Assembly: GCA_964195005.1 (NCBI GenBank)
Contig: CAXMOO010000078.1
Location: forward strand, 1 to 43,364
Length of the DNA stretch: 43,364 bases
Reading direction: 5' to 3'
Origin: JAUXLW01 sp964195005
Lineage (GTDB): Bacteria > Actinomycetota > Acidimicrobiia > Spongiisociales > SHLN01
Under the pieces are notes generated by a model. The model saw nothing but the letters and a program-made list of their open reading frames with translations. It ran no database searches and was not told where the DNA came from. Made by a program: the position numbers and the translations under genes. Shown here in pieces: positions 8,254 through 16,507 of the stretch. Within the stretch, counting starts at the first letter, position 1. Every line of letters starts with the position of its first letter.

Positions 8254-9819
8254 TCAGGATCCGGGAATCTTCATCAAGATCAGCTGACCTGCCTCGCGTT
8301 TCTTGGTGAGATCAGGCAAGACCCCGGGGTCGTCGGGGTTGGGCACGACCTCCATCTTCTGGAAGACACCGTGCGATTGCACGTCGAGGAGCCAGGCTCC
8401 AGGGCCGAACCAGTGAGATGCGTCGATGATGCCGCTCGACTCGCCATCCAAGTCGTTCACGGTCGCAACGACCTCCCACGTCCCGGCTGCCAGGTCATAG
8501 CGCCAGATACGGGCGTTGTCATTGTCCTCCTGCACCATCAAGCTGTGGCGGCTCGTGTCGATGTTGTCGGCAGCAACGAACGGCACCGCCACCCTCGGAT
8601 CGGTCGAGTCTCCGTCGGCCAGGATCGTCAGACTGTTCACCAGCTTGGGATTGTCCTTGTTCATCACCATCTTGAAGATGCGCCCGTTGTCGGTCAATCC
8701 AACCGTCCCACTCGGGCCCCGCATCAGCCGTCCGGTAACAGGATCAGGCACCACCCGGCTGCGACCCGTGTCGGCGATGTACACCACGCGGGGTCTGCTC
8801 TTGTTGGTGGCCAGGTCCTCGAGACGAAGGAACTGGAAAACGTTGTTGGCGTTCGACCAGTCCTCCAAGGCGGTCTGCGGAGCATCCCCTGTTGTCCCGT
8901 CGGCGACATCGTCCGGTACCCGGATGAATTCGCCCTGGAAGCTCTCACCCGGATCGAGATCCAGGTAGTCGTTGGCTCCGTTGAACGGATCCAACGGATC
9001 GATCGGGACTCCGTTGACACCCGTCACCCGGAACGCCCACAGGCTGCCCGTGTCCGCCCATACCGACGCGGCGTTGCGCGCTATGTACTCGTAGAGCTGA
9101 GCGGAAGGTCCGCTGAAGGTGTCGTCGGTGGTGAGTATCACCCTCTGTTTGTCCCACCTGCCTGGGACCACAATGGTGTTCTCGTGGTTGAGCCGGCCCA
9201 TCCCTGGTATCGGCTTGAATTCCCCGGTAATCGTGTCGTAAGCAACGACGTAGCCCGCCTGCCGTTGGCCTGCAAGCGACGGGTCGGCACCATAGGTGGC
9301 CCCTGCCGGCACGTCGATGACGTCGTTCGACTCCTCATTGGCGAAGAAGAACGGGTTGGGGAATCCATGTCCGCGGGTGGCCAGGAATGCCGAGCAGAAC
9401 CGAATGAAGCCGGCGCTGGACGGAACTACGACCTCGCCGGCCAGGAACGCACCGCTGTCGCGATCGAGGGTGATCTTGGAAACCGACGCGTCCTCAAAAT
9501 CGGAGAGCGGCGGGCCGATGGCGCCGCTGAGCGGCGGGAACGGCACGGTGGATTGCTCATGAGCCACGTACACGTCCACAGTGTTACCTGCACCGTTAAT
9601 CGCTCCGAGCCCGTCGGGTAGCCCTTCAAACGTGAACCCGTTGATGCTCTCGCCTACGGTGATGATCCCCTGGACGGTACCCGGAACCGTCAGCGTAATA
9701 AATGGATCCTGAGTGGTAAGCCAGCCCTGACCGTGAGCCGAGGCCGGCGCCGGCAGTAAGCCCATAGTCAACGCCACCACCGAAATGACGAGCCACATTC
9801 TTCGTAATCTGAACCTCAC
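8254..9819 (-). CDS. Secreted PhoX/DUF839-like protein
   Basis: A 521-residue exported protein. The GTG at 9819 follows GGAGG with good spacing and gives a textbook Sec signal peptide: arginines, a hydrophobic core, then PAPASA before HGQ (cleavage near residue 28). The mature part is rich in beta strands with GRLNHENTIVVPG, DTGSLWAFRV and RIWRYDLAAGTWE, which resemble the DUF839 group that includes the PhoX alkaline phosphatases and related propeller proteins. PhoX proteins use Ca and Fe to release phosphate from organic esters outside the cell; whether this one keeps those ligands I cannot confirm. It is monocistronic. The family call is by recognition, not alignment. Confidence 0.65.
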   Translation of the reverse strand: MRFRLRRMWLVISVVALTMGLLPAPASAHGQGWLTTQDPFITLTVPGTVQGIITVGESINGFTFEGLPDGLGAINGAGNTVDVYVAHEQSTVPFPPLSGAIGPPLSDFEDASVSKITLDRDSGAFLAGEVVVPSSAGFIRFCSAFLATRGHGFPNPFFFANEESNDVIDVPAGATYGADPSLAGQRQAGYVVAYDTITGEFKPIPGMGRLNHENTIVVPGRWDKQRVILTTDDTFSGPSAQLYEYIARNAASVWADTGSLWAFRVTGVNGVPIDPLDPFNGANDYLDLDPGESFQGEFIRVPDDVADGTTGDAPQTALEDWSNANNVFQFLRLEDLATNKSRPRVVYIADTGRSRVVPDPVTGRLMRGPSGTVGLTDNGRIFKMVMNKDNPKLVNSLTILADGDSTDPRVAVPFVAADNIDTSRHSLMVQEDNDNARIWRYDLAAGTWEVVATVNDLDGESSGIIDASHWFGPGAWLLDVQSHGVFQKMEVVPNPDDPGVLPDLTKKREAGQLILMKIPGS

Positions 9820-9973
9820 AGTCGAACCTCCTCCGCTCCTTCGACCACTTGCAGTCGGGCAACGTACCCGACCACCCAAGCCTACCCAACGTGATTAGGA
9901 CGTGCGCCGTTCGCTTTCGACTTCGGCCCTCCGGCGACGAGTAACGTGGGGGATCACCTAGAAAGGGGACAGC

Positions 9974-10357
9974 ATGCTCGCCGACCACACGATCGAGCTA
10001 TCACTACCTGCCTCGGATATTGCCAGGGCCAAGGCGTTCTACCAGGACAAGCTGGGGCTCAAGCCCACCCAGGAGCTGCCCGACGGCGGCGCCTTCTACG
10101 AATCAGGCCAAGCCAGGTTCCTGCTCTATCCATCGCCGTTCGCCGGCACCAACCAAGCCACCGCTGGTGGTTGGGCGGTGAGCAGCGTCCCAGATACAGT
10201 GGCTGAGCTCCGTTCCAACGGAGTCGTATTTGAGGAGTACGATCTCGACGAGCTGAAGACCGAGGACGGAGTAGCCACGACCGAAGAGGGCCTCCGCGCA
10301 GCCTGGTTCAAAGACAGCGAAGGCAACATCCTCGGCGTATTCGAGGAGCCTTCCTAA
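9974..10357 (+). CDS. VOC (glyoxalase/bleomycin resistance) family protein
   Basis: A 127-residue protein with the paired beta-alpha-beta-beta-beta pattern of the vicinal oxygen chelate superfamily: an opening IELSLPASDIARAKAFYQDK, then GLKPTQELPDGG, and an ending WFKDSEGNILGVFE. Members bind a metal and act as lyases, isomerases, dioxygenases or drug binders, and the substrate cannot be told. ATG at 9974 follows AAAGGGG at a good distance. The stop region overlaps by 4 bp the stop of the convergent thpR gene. Confidence 0.85.
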   Translation: MLADHTIELSLPASDIARAKAFYQDKLGLKPTQELPDGGAFYESGQARFLLYPSPFAGTNQATAGGWAVSSVPDTVAELRSNGVVFEEYDLDELKTEDGVATTEEGLRAAWFKDSEGNILGVFEEPS

Positions 10358-10986
10358 GACAGCGCGAAGCGGGCCAGCGGTGCATACACCGCTGGCCCGC
10401 GCCCAAGGTGACTCTCGAACACCGTGACATGATCAACAGTTTGACTGAGAGGGAAAGCGGGTACCTGATGGATGAAAGGCCGTACGTCTCGAGGAGGACG
10501 GATCCTGCTCAAGGTGAGGTGAGGATGAAACGGCCGCTCTTCGGGATTGAAGCCCGCTGAAACCGTCGCCTCTTCAACAACGGCAGCGAGCCGGCACAGC
10601 TCGTCGGCGCCGCGGTCCACGCCGAGCCAAAGCACCGTAGCCCGGGCCGGCTTGGGGAACGCTCCCAGGGCGGCAAAGCCGAGGGCGAAGCCGCTCCCCA
10701 GGTCGGCCTCATCCAACCTGGCCAGCAGTTTTTCGTAATCGGTCTGGCTCACTTTCCCCACGAATCGGAGCGTGATGTGCCAGTTCTCAGCGGGTGAGCT
10801 TCTCCCCGGCAGCTGTTCACCAGCCAGGTTGGTCCTCAGATGGGCGGCAAGTCCGTAGCGGAGGTCGGGATCCAGGGCGATCCCGGCGAAGACACGCGGC
10901 TCATAGTCGGGGATCACAATGCCCGGCGCCGCTCTTGGCCGAGCGAGTCGGCCGCCGGCACCAGCCGAGCCCTCACCACCACTCAT
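10354..10986 (-). CDS. thpR: RNA 2',3'-cyclic phosphodiesterase (2H family)
   Basis: ThpR-type 2H phosphoesterases open 2',3'-cyclic phosphate ends on RNA and were first described as 2'-5' RNA ligases. Both HxTx motifs are visible: HITL (H70) and HLTL (H156), about 86 residues apart as expected. The ATG at 10986 lies inside the last codons of cinA (DEWW), a 14-bp overlap implying translational coupling. The domain proper starts only at about residue 31 (RVFAGIAL), so a GTG at 10917 is a possible alternative start. The first 30 residues are Gly/Ala/Arg-rich. Confidence 0.85.
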   Translation of the reverse strand: MSGGEGSAGAGGRLARPRAAPGIVIPDYEPRVFAGIALDPDLRYGLAAHLRTNLAGEQLPGRSSPAENWHITLRFVGKVSQTDYEKLLARLDEADLGSGFALGFAALGAFPKPARATVLWLGVDRGADELCRLAAVVEEATVSAGFNPEERPFHPHLTLSRIRPPRDVRPFIHQVPAFPLSQTVDHVTVFESHLGRGPAVYAPLARFALS

Positions 10987-12223
10987 CGGTGACGGCCAAC
11001 CGAACCAGGTGGAGAGCGGCGGTGGTGGTGTAAGCCCTAACTCGCTCGCGGTCTCCCGGCATCTTGAAACTCCTGGCCCGACTCCTCTCGGGCGTGGCGA
11101 CTGCCACCACCATCGTCCCGACTGCCTGCTCCTGGGCGTCGGGCCCGGCCGAACCGGTCACAGCCACCACCACATCGACCCCGAGGGTCGAACGGCCGCC
11201 TTCGGCCATGGCCAGCGCCGTCTCTTCGCTCACCACCCCGGCGGCGATCGTATCGTCGGAGACTCCAAGCAGCGTCGCCTTGAGCTCAGCGGCGTAGGCC
11301 ACCACGCTCCCCCGAAAGTGATTGGAGGCACCGGGAACGGATGTCAGACGAGCCGCGAGCATCCCCCCGGTGGCCGACTCAGCCGTTCCCATGGTCCAGC
11401 CCTTGGACTCCAGGGCGTCGAAGATGATCTGCTCGAGCGTCTCATCGTCGGAGCCGAAGATCGAGTCGAGACGCTTTCGGACTTCGACCTCGACCGGGGC
11501 GATCAAGGCATCGGCTTCGTCCTCGGTGGCTGCCTTGGCGGTGAGCCGGATCTTGATCTCGCCGGCCGATGCCAGAAAAGCCATCGTGGGATTGGCCTGG
11601 GCTTCGTACAGGTCGGCGAGAACCTCGGCAACCCGGGACTCGCTGAGGCCGTAGGAGCGCAACACCCGGCTCTTGAGAACGGCTAACTCTCCTCCCTGCA
11701 CCGCCACTAACTCGGGAATCACATGGGCAGCCAGCATGGGCCCCATCTCGGCCGGTACCCCCGGCAGAGCGAAGATTCGCTTGCCTGCCAGGTCGATATC
11801 CAGGCCCGGGGCGGTTCCCTTTCTGTTCTCGATCAGCCTGGCGCCGGCAGGATGCTCGGCCTGCTTGTAATTGGTGGCCGGCATTTCCCGGCCGCGGGAT
11901 GCCCACCAGTCCTCGAGGTGCCGGGCATACTCCTCGCTGTAGGTCATCTCGAGGCCGGTGGCGGCACAGATGCCTTCCCGGGTGAGATCGTCCTGGGTGG
12001 GCCCGATTCCCCCGGTGAGAATCACCGCATCGGCCCGTTCGAGGCTCGCGCTGATTTCGGCAGCCAGCCGTTCGAGATTGTCGCCCACAACGACCTGGTG
12101 GTAGCTGTCGAGCCCGGCCTCGGCCAGCGCGGCACCGATGGTGGCAAAATTGGTATTGACGATTTGGCCGAGCAGCAACTCGGTTCCCACAGCGATGACC
12201 TCGACGCCGAGCGGGTCACTCAA
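10973..12223 (-). CDS. cinA: CinA family protein (nicotinamide-nucleotide amidohydrolase)
   Basis: CinA proteins join an N-terminal molybdopterin-binding-like domain (COG1058) to a C-terminal PncC-type NMN deamidase. Here the first domain opens with IAVGTELLLGQIVNTN and has TGGIGPTQDD; the second has GTAESATGG and SVVAYAAELK. The usual signature is AESCTGG, so the cysteine is alanine here while the serine, the proposed nucleophile, is kept. I place the start at TTG 12223, overlapping the rimO stop; CinA homologues start only a few residues before this IAVGTE motif. About 416 residues. It sits in a rimO-cinA-thpR run, as in other actinobacteria, but without pgsA. Confidence 0.9.
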   Translation of the reverse strand: MSDPLGVEVIAVGTELLLGQIVNTNFATIGAALAEAGLDSYHQVVVGDNLERLAAEISASLERADAVILTGGIGPTQDDLTREGICAATGLEMTYSEEYARHLEDWWASRGREMPATNYKQAEHPAGARLIENRKGTAPGLDIDLAGKRIFALPGVPAEMGPMLAAHVIPELVAVQGGELAVLKSRVLRSYGLSESRVAEVLADLYEAQANPTMAFLASAGEIKIRLTAKAATEDEADALIAPVEVEVRKRLDSIFGSDDETLEQIIFDALESKGWTMGTAESATGGMLAARLTSVPGASNHFRGSVVAYAAELKATLLGVSDDTIAAGVVSEETALAMAEGGRSTLGVDVVVAVTGSAGPDAQEQAVGTMVVAVATPERSRARSFKMPGDRERVRAYTTTAALHLVRLAVTDEWW

Positions 12224-13529
12224 CGACGGTACCTGCCAGCTCACTCCCGTATGAAGCGTCGATGAGTACATCCACCAGATCGCCCGGTTTGCCGTGGTCG
12301 AACTCGATGACGCCGTCGATCTCGGGGGCCTCGCGGTAGGAGCGCCCGTAGGGTCGGCCGTCTTCTACCCCGTCGACCAGAACCTCGAGGGTTCGGCCCA
12401 CCATTGCCGCGTTGCGTTCGGCTGTGATTTCTTCCTGGAGGCTCTGCAGGTAGCGCAGCCTTTCCCCCACCACGTCATTGGGGAGTCGCCCGGGGAGGTC
12501 GGCGGCCGGAGTACCTTCTTCCGCTGAATACGGAAAGAACCCTGCCCAGTCGAGCCCGGCTGTCTCCAGGAACTCGGCAAGCTCCTCGACGTCGGCTTCA
12601 GTTTCGCCGGGAAACCCGACGATGAAGCTCGAGCGGGTGGCCGCCTGCGGATTACCGGAGCGTATATCGCCGATGAGCTCCAGAAAGCGGTCGCCGTCGC
12701 CGGGACGTTTCATCGCTCGAAGCAAGTGCCGCGAGGCATGCTGCAGGCTGAGATCGAAGTAGGGGGCGATGCGGGGGTTCGAAGTCATCTCGGCGATCAG
12801 CGCCGGGCGGATCTCCCGGGGATACAGGTAGAGCAAGCGGAACCACTGCACGCCCTCGATATCGGACACGAACCGGAGCAGGTCCTCGATTCCTCCCGGT
12901 GCGTCGATGTCCCTCCCGTAGGCCGCCAGGTCCTGGGCGACGAGAACAATCTCCCGAGCCCCGTCCGCAGCCAACTCCTCGACCTCTTGGCGAATGTTGA
13001 CCGGCGGCCGCGACCGCTGCTTGCCGCGGATGAGCGGAATCGCACAGAAGGTGCAGGGCTTGTCGCATCCTTCGGCCACCTTGACGTATGCGTAAGGAGT
13101 GGTGAGCGTGGGACGGCGAACCTCGTACAGGATGTCCATCGGGCTACGAAGCAGACGTACCGGCTGCCAGTTGGTCAGCCGGTCGAGCGTCCCCACCAGC
13201 TCCCCATAACGGTCGAGCCCCAGCACCGCGTCGGCGGCTGGAAACGCCTCCTCAACCTCCACCCCAAAGCGCTGCGCCATGCAACCGAGCACTACCAGCT
13301 TCGCGTCGTCTCGCTTGGCGTCTTCCGGCTCGATGATGGTGTCGACCGACTCTTCACGGGCGGCCTCGATGAATGCGCAGGTGTTGACCATCACCACATC
13401 GGCATCATCCGGTGAATCTGCGGTTGCGTATCCGGCATCCGCCAGAATTGCGGAGAGTTTGTCTGAATCGACCTGGTTCTTGGCGCACCCGAGGGTCGTG
13501 AGCCACACCCGCCTGGTGTCACTGGTCAT
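12216..13529 (-). CDS. rimO: Ribosomal protein S12 methylthiotransferase RimO
   Basis: RimO is a radical-SAM enzyme with two 4Fe-4S clusters that methylthiolates an aspartate of ribosomal protein S12. The N-terminal MTTase domain carries C15 in LGCAKNQVDS (the RimO form of the motif, not MiaB), C51 and C83. The radical-SAM triad is CDKPCTFC (C155, C159, C162). A C-terminal TRAM region follows. ATG at 13529 gives 437 residues and starts just before the conserved VWLTTLGC. No Shine-Dalgarno is visible, and the divergent gene starts only 22 bp away, so the message may be leaderless or nearly so. Confidence 0.93.
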   Translation of the reverse strand: MTSDTRRVWLTTLGCAKNQVDSDKLSAILADAGYATADSPDDADVVMVNTCAFIEAAREESVDTIIEPEDAKRDDAKLVVLGCMAQRFGVEVEEAFPAADAVLGLDRYGELVGTLDRLTNWQPVRLLRSPMDILYEVRRPTLTTPYAYVKVAEGCDKPCTFCAIPLIRGKQRSRPPVNIRQEVEELAADGAREIVLVAQDLAAYGRDIDAPGGIEDLLRFVSDIEGVQWFRLLYLYPREIRPALIAEMTSNPRIAPYFDLSLQHASRHLLRAMKRPGDGDRFLELIGDIRSGNPQAATRSSFIVGFPGETEADVEELAEFLETAGLDWAGFFPYSAEEGTPAADLPGRLPNDVVGERLRYLQSLQEEITAERNAAMVGRTLEVLVDGVEDGRPYGRSYREAPEIDGVIEFDHGKPGDLVDVLIDASYGSELAGTVVE

Positions 13530-13551
13530 CGGGTTAGCGTAGCTGCGCCGC

Positions 13552-14736
13552 ATGAGATCCCTCACCCTCCCCCAGGCTCGCCGTATCGCCCTGGCAGCCC
13601 AGGGCCTGGCAGGGCCGCGGCCTGCAGGACGAGTCGACGTTCGCCATTTTCGCCGGGTGATAGGCCGGTTGCACGTGATCCAGCTTGATTCCGTGATCGT
13701 GGCGGTGAGAGCCCACTACATGCCGTTTTTCTCTCGCCTCGGCTCGTACGACCGTGATCGACTCGACGAGTGGATCAACGGGCCCGAAGTCTTCGAGTAT
13801 TGGGGCCACGAGGCCTCTTTCATGTCGACCGACGACTATTCGCTGCTCCGGTATCGGATGAAGGACATGGAGCCGTGGGGCCGGGCGCTCAAGCTCCTCG
13901 AGGACAACCCCCGCTACATCGATTCGATCTACCGAGAAGTGGCCCGCAAGGGACCGCTCACCGTATCGGACCTGGACAACCCCGGGAGTCGCACCGGGCC
14001 GTGGTGGGGATATCACAACGGCAAGACGGCCCTCGAATGGCTCAATGCCGCCGGGAGGATCACTACCAGGGGCCGTGACTACACGTTCAAGAGCGTGTAC
14101 GACCTTTCGAGCCGCGCGATCCCCGCCGAAGCCAGGCGGCAGCGCTTCGGTCGGGCCGAAGCCCAGCGGCGCCTGCTGCTTAAGGCCGCCCGGGCTCACG
14201 GCGTTGGCACCGCGGCAGATCTAGCCGACTACTACCGGATCCGGGTCCCCGAAGCCCGACCTCTCCTCGAAAAGCTCGCCGTTTCCGGCCGGCTGCAGGA
14301 AGTCACGGTGCAAGGCTGGAAGGATCAGGCCTACCTGCATCCAGATGCCGTGCTGCCACGCCGCGTCACGGGCGCCAGGCTGCTCAGTCCGTTCGACTCA
14401 CTCATCTGGGCGCGTCCCCGGGTGAGCCGCCTCTTCGGCTTCGACTACCGGATCGAGATCTACGTCCCCAAACCGCAACGCCGGTACGGCTACTACGTGT
14501 ATCCATTTCTCCTTGACGGGGAATTGGTGGGGCGGGTCGATCTCAAGGCCGACCGCAAGGCCCGCCTGTTGCGGGTGCCCGCCGCCTTCGTGGAACCAGG
14601 TCGTCCCGTTGACCGGGTAGCTGGGCAACTGGCCGTGGAGCTGAAGCTGATGGCCGATTGGCTTGGGCTCGACGGAGTAGCGGTTGGCCGCCGGGGCAAC
14701 CTGGCGACCGATTTGCGGCGCCGAATCCGGGGCTGA
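13552..14736 (+). CDS. AlkX/YcaQ-type winged-helix DNA glycosylase
   Basis: A 394-residue member of the winged-helix family (HTH_42, formerly DUF1006) that includes E. coli YcaQ/AlkX, a glycosylase that unhooks interstrand DNA crosslinks, and Streptomyces AlkZ. The catalytic QxD signature is seen as QLDSV (Q44, D46). Other family features are GHEASFM around residue 85, several winged-helix segments, and a C-terminal LLSPFDSLIWARPRVSRLFGF block. The ATG is 22 bp from the divergent rimO start and no Shine-Dalgarno is visible. Repair of alkylated or crosslinked DNA is the family role. No biosynthetic cluster is nearby, so it is more like the housekeeping YcaQ type. Confidence 0.88.
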   Translation: MRSLTLPQARRIALAAQGLAGPRPAGRVDVRHFRRVIGRLHVIQLDSVIVAVRAHYMPFFSRLGSYDRDRLDEWINGPEVFEYWGHEASFMSTDDYSLLRYRMKDMEPWGRALKLLEDNPRYIDSIYREVARKGPLTVSDLDNPGSRTGPWWGYHNGKTALEWLNAAGRITTRGRDYTFKSVYDLSSRAIPAEARRQRFGRAEAQRRLLLKAARAHGVGTAADLADYYRIRVPEARPLLEKLAVSGRLQEVTVQGWKDQAYLHPDAVLPRRVTGARLLSPFDSLIWARPRVSRLFGFDYRIEIYVPKPQRRYGYYVYPFLLDGELVGRVDLKADRKARLLRVPAAFVEPGRPVDRVAGQLAVELKLMADWLGLDGVAVGRRGNLATDLRRRIRG

Positions 14737-14844
14737 CAATACACTGTTAAATCCTGTGGATATACGTTAGTTACCATTAACACTGGAGTCTAGGCGCAGT
14801 CAGGTTTTCCCAGTACGATGCATGTGCTGAAGGCCGGGGTCGAG
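14737..14844 (+). promoter_or_regulatory. A/T-rich upstream region of the exported-protein pair
   Basis: This is one of the few A/T-rich stretches of the window, including GTTAAATCC, GGATATACG and an imperfect GTTA/TAAC inverted repeat near 14768-14783. It follows the stop of the glycosylase gene and probably holds the promoter of the pair at 14845-16358. No consensus -35/-10 pair is clear. Confidence 0.35.
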
Positions 14845-15462
14845 ATGAACTATGGGTGGAGAGTCGGGGTCGTGATAGCACTCATCGTGGTCATGGCCGT
14901 GGCTCTCGCAAGTTTGCTGCTCCGGGATTCTGGTGCGGCCACCGCCGACACCACGCCGGCCCCAACGACCACCTCGCTCCCTCCGACCACTACCTCGACG
15001 ACCACCAGCACCACGACCGCGGCCACGACAACCACTACGACGACCATCAACCCCGAAGCCCGCATCGCCGAAGTCGAGCTGATCCTGGAAGATCTCTACG
15101 TGCGGTGGTTCGACGCCATCTATCGAAAAGACGAGTCGGCGCTCCCCGACATCGTGGCGTTACAGCGCAGTTACGATGCGGCGGTCGACGCAATGCCGGC
15201 CGCCGAATTTCTCGCAGCACCAGCGGAAGCCGGAGTCGACCTTACCGTCAAGGAGATCCTCCTCGACCAGTCCCACTGCCTCGTCGTTGAATTCGAAATG
15301 GATTTGAGCGAGCTCCTGGGTCCAGACCGCGCGCAGAATGGCGTGCGGATACTTTGGCCTAGAGGGGAAGGCGGGACCTGGAGGCTGGCGCGATTGTGGA
15401 GTGGGCCAGGCGATCTCTGGGAGGTTGATTGTGACCTGACCGATCGGACCGAAATTCCATGA
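14845..15462 (+). CDS. Membrane-anchored protein with Thr/Pro-rich linker, unknown function
   Basis: I do not recognise the family. From ATG 14845 (205 residues; an in-frame ATG at 14818 would add nine) the protein starts with a single hydrophobic helix (about residues 6-26), then a low-complexity Thr/Pro/Ser linker, then a globular part of about 140 residues with IAEVELILEDLYVRWFDAIY. The layout suggests an extracytoplasmic domain held off the membrane. The stop overlaps the next start as ATGA (15459-15462), so the two exported proteins are coupled. The downstream domain is reminiscent of small alpha+beta NTF2-like domains, but this is a guess. Confidence 0.7.
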   Translation: MNYGWRVGVVIALIVVMAVALASLLLRDSGAATADTTPAPTTTSLPPTTTSTTTSTTTAATTTTTTTINPEARIAEVELILEDLYVRWFDAIYRKDESALPDIVALQRSYDAAVDAMPAAEFLAAPAEAGVDLTVKEILLDQSHCLVVEFEMDLSELLGPDRAQNGVRILWPRGEGGTWRLARLWSGPGDLWEVDCDLTDRTEIP

Positions 15463-16358
15463 GATCCGCCGCGGTGGCATTCTTGGTTTCGGTCTCGCTG
15501 ATCACCCAGCTGGCACCGGCGTCTGCCCAGGAAGCGGAGGACTCTGTCCTGTATTGCTGGCACGAGACACGCTTGGTAGACGGATTCGAGTACGCCGACT
15601 TCACAGTTTGCCGCACAGCCGGCGGCGACATCATCTCAAGCACTGCCACCAGCCGGGCACCTCCCGAAATCATCGATGTCAACGTGACCAACGTTTCGGG
15701 GATCGAATGTTGGTACTGGACCACCGTTGAGACATTGTGGGTGGCGTTCGGAATCTCCGGAGACCTCACGCTCCACTTCGGCTACGACCTCGGCGGACCG
15801 GGCGGGCCCATCGTATTCGACTGGTTTGCTCCGCCCTGTCGGTCAGAACCGTTAGAAACCGCCACCAACATCGAACTGGTGTGGGACATCGTCGAGCCGC
15901 ACATCCATGCGGTGCCGAATCCCAATACCAGCCCGACGGTGGGCATCACCGGGCTGGAAACGTTCATCAGTGTCACTCCCCCCGCTCCCATCACCGACGC
16001 GATCGTCTCGCCGGTGACCGGTAACGTGCTCACCGCCGAGATCAAGGTCGCCGAAGTCCACGTCGACTGGGGCGACGGCGCCACCGACAACTTCCCCGAA
16101 GTCACCTTCCCCAATCTCACCGACTATCCGGACGGGATTATTCGCCACGAATACCAGACCAAGACCTGTGCTTCTCCCGGGGCATCAGCCTCGTGCCATC
16201 CCAGCCTCGCCGCCTACCCGATCACAGTGTCCTACGAATGGTTCGTCCGCTGGCGTGTCAACTCCGAGCCCTGGAACATCCTCGCCATCCCCGACACCCT
16301 CACAATCCTCAGCTACGACGTAGACGAAATCATCAGCCGCAACGTCGCCAACGGATAA
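15459..16358 (+). CDS. Exported protein with PKD-like segment, unknown function
   Basis: A 299-residue protein with a clear Sec signal peptide (hydrophobic core, then APASAQ near residue 23). The mature part contains several cysteines and a stretch VHVDWGDGATDNFP followed by YPDGIIRHEY and YPITVSYEWFVRWR, which recalls the WGDG core of PKD/Ig-like domains, although this one is isolated and partly degenerate. Translation is coupled to the preceding membrane protein by ATGA. No enzyme motif is visible. It ends next to a repeat-rich convergent intergenic region. Confidence 0.72.
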   Translation: MRSAAVAFLVSVSLITQLAPASAQEAEDSVLYCWHETRLVDGFEYADFTVCRTAGGDIISSTATSRAPPEIIDVNVTNVSGIECWYWTTVETLWVAFGISGDLTLHFGYDLGGPGGPIVFDWFAPPCRSEPLETATNIELVWDIVEPHIHAVPNPNTSPTVGITGLETFISVTPPAPITDAIVSPVTGNVLTAEIKVAEVHVDWGDGATDNFPEVTFPNLTDYPDGIIRHEYQTKTCASPGASASCHPSLAAYPITVSYEWFVRWRVNSEPWNILAIPDTLTILSYDVDEIISRNVANG

Positions 16359-16382
16359 AAGACCCGGGAGCGTGCCAGGAAC

Positions 16383-16434
16383 CCCTCCCCCTCTTCGCCA
16401 TCACTACGCTCAGGCGGTCCTCCCCAAGGAGGAA
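16383..16434. repeat. C-rich intergenic repeat, copy A1
   Basis: CCTCCCCCTCTTCGCC...TACGCTCAGGCGGTCCTCCCC followed by AAGGAGGA. The end can fold as TCCTCC/GGAGGA. The same order of blocks (C-rich tract, CGCTCAGGCGGTCC, then GGAGGA) recurs at 31578-31631. It lies between convergent genes and may act as a bidirectional 3' end. Confidence 0.6.
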
Positions 16435-16462
16435 GATGGGAACCGGACTCGAGAGGCTTTAA

Positions 16463-16496
16463 GCCTCCCCCTCCTCACCCACCCCCAGGAGGACAT
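16463..16496. repeat. C-rich intergenic repeat, shortened copy A2
   Basis: GCCTCCCCCTCCTC, CCACCCCCAGGAGGACAT: this matches both ends of the copy at 31578-31631 but lacks its middle CGCTTCGCTCAGGCGG block. It is preceded by a GAGGCTT/AAGCCTC stem near 16453-16467. Confidence 0.55.
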
Positions 16497-16507
16497 GACA
16501 AACCCGC

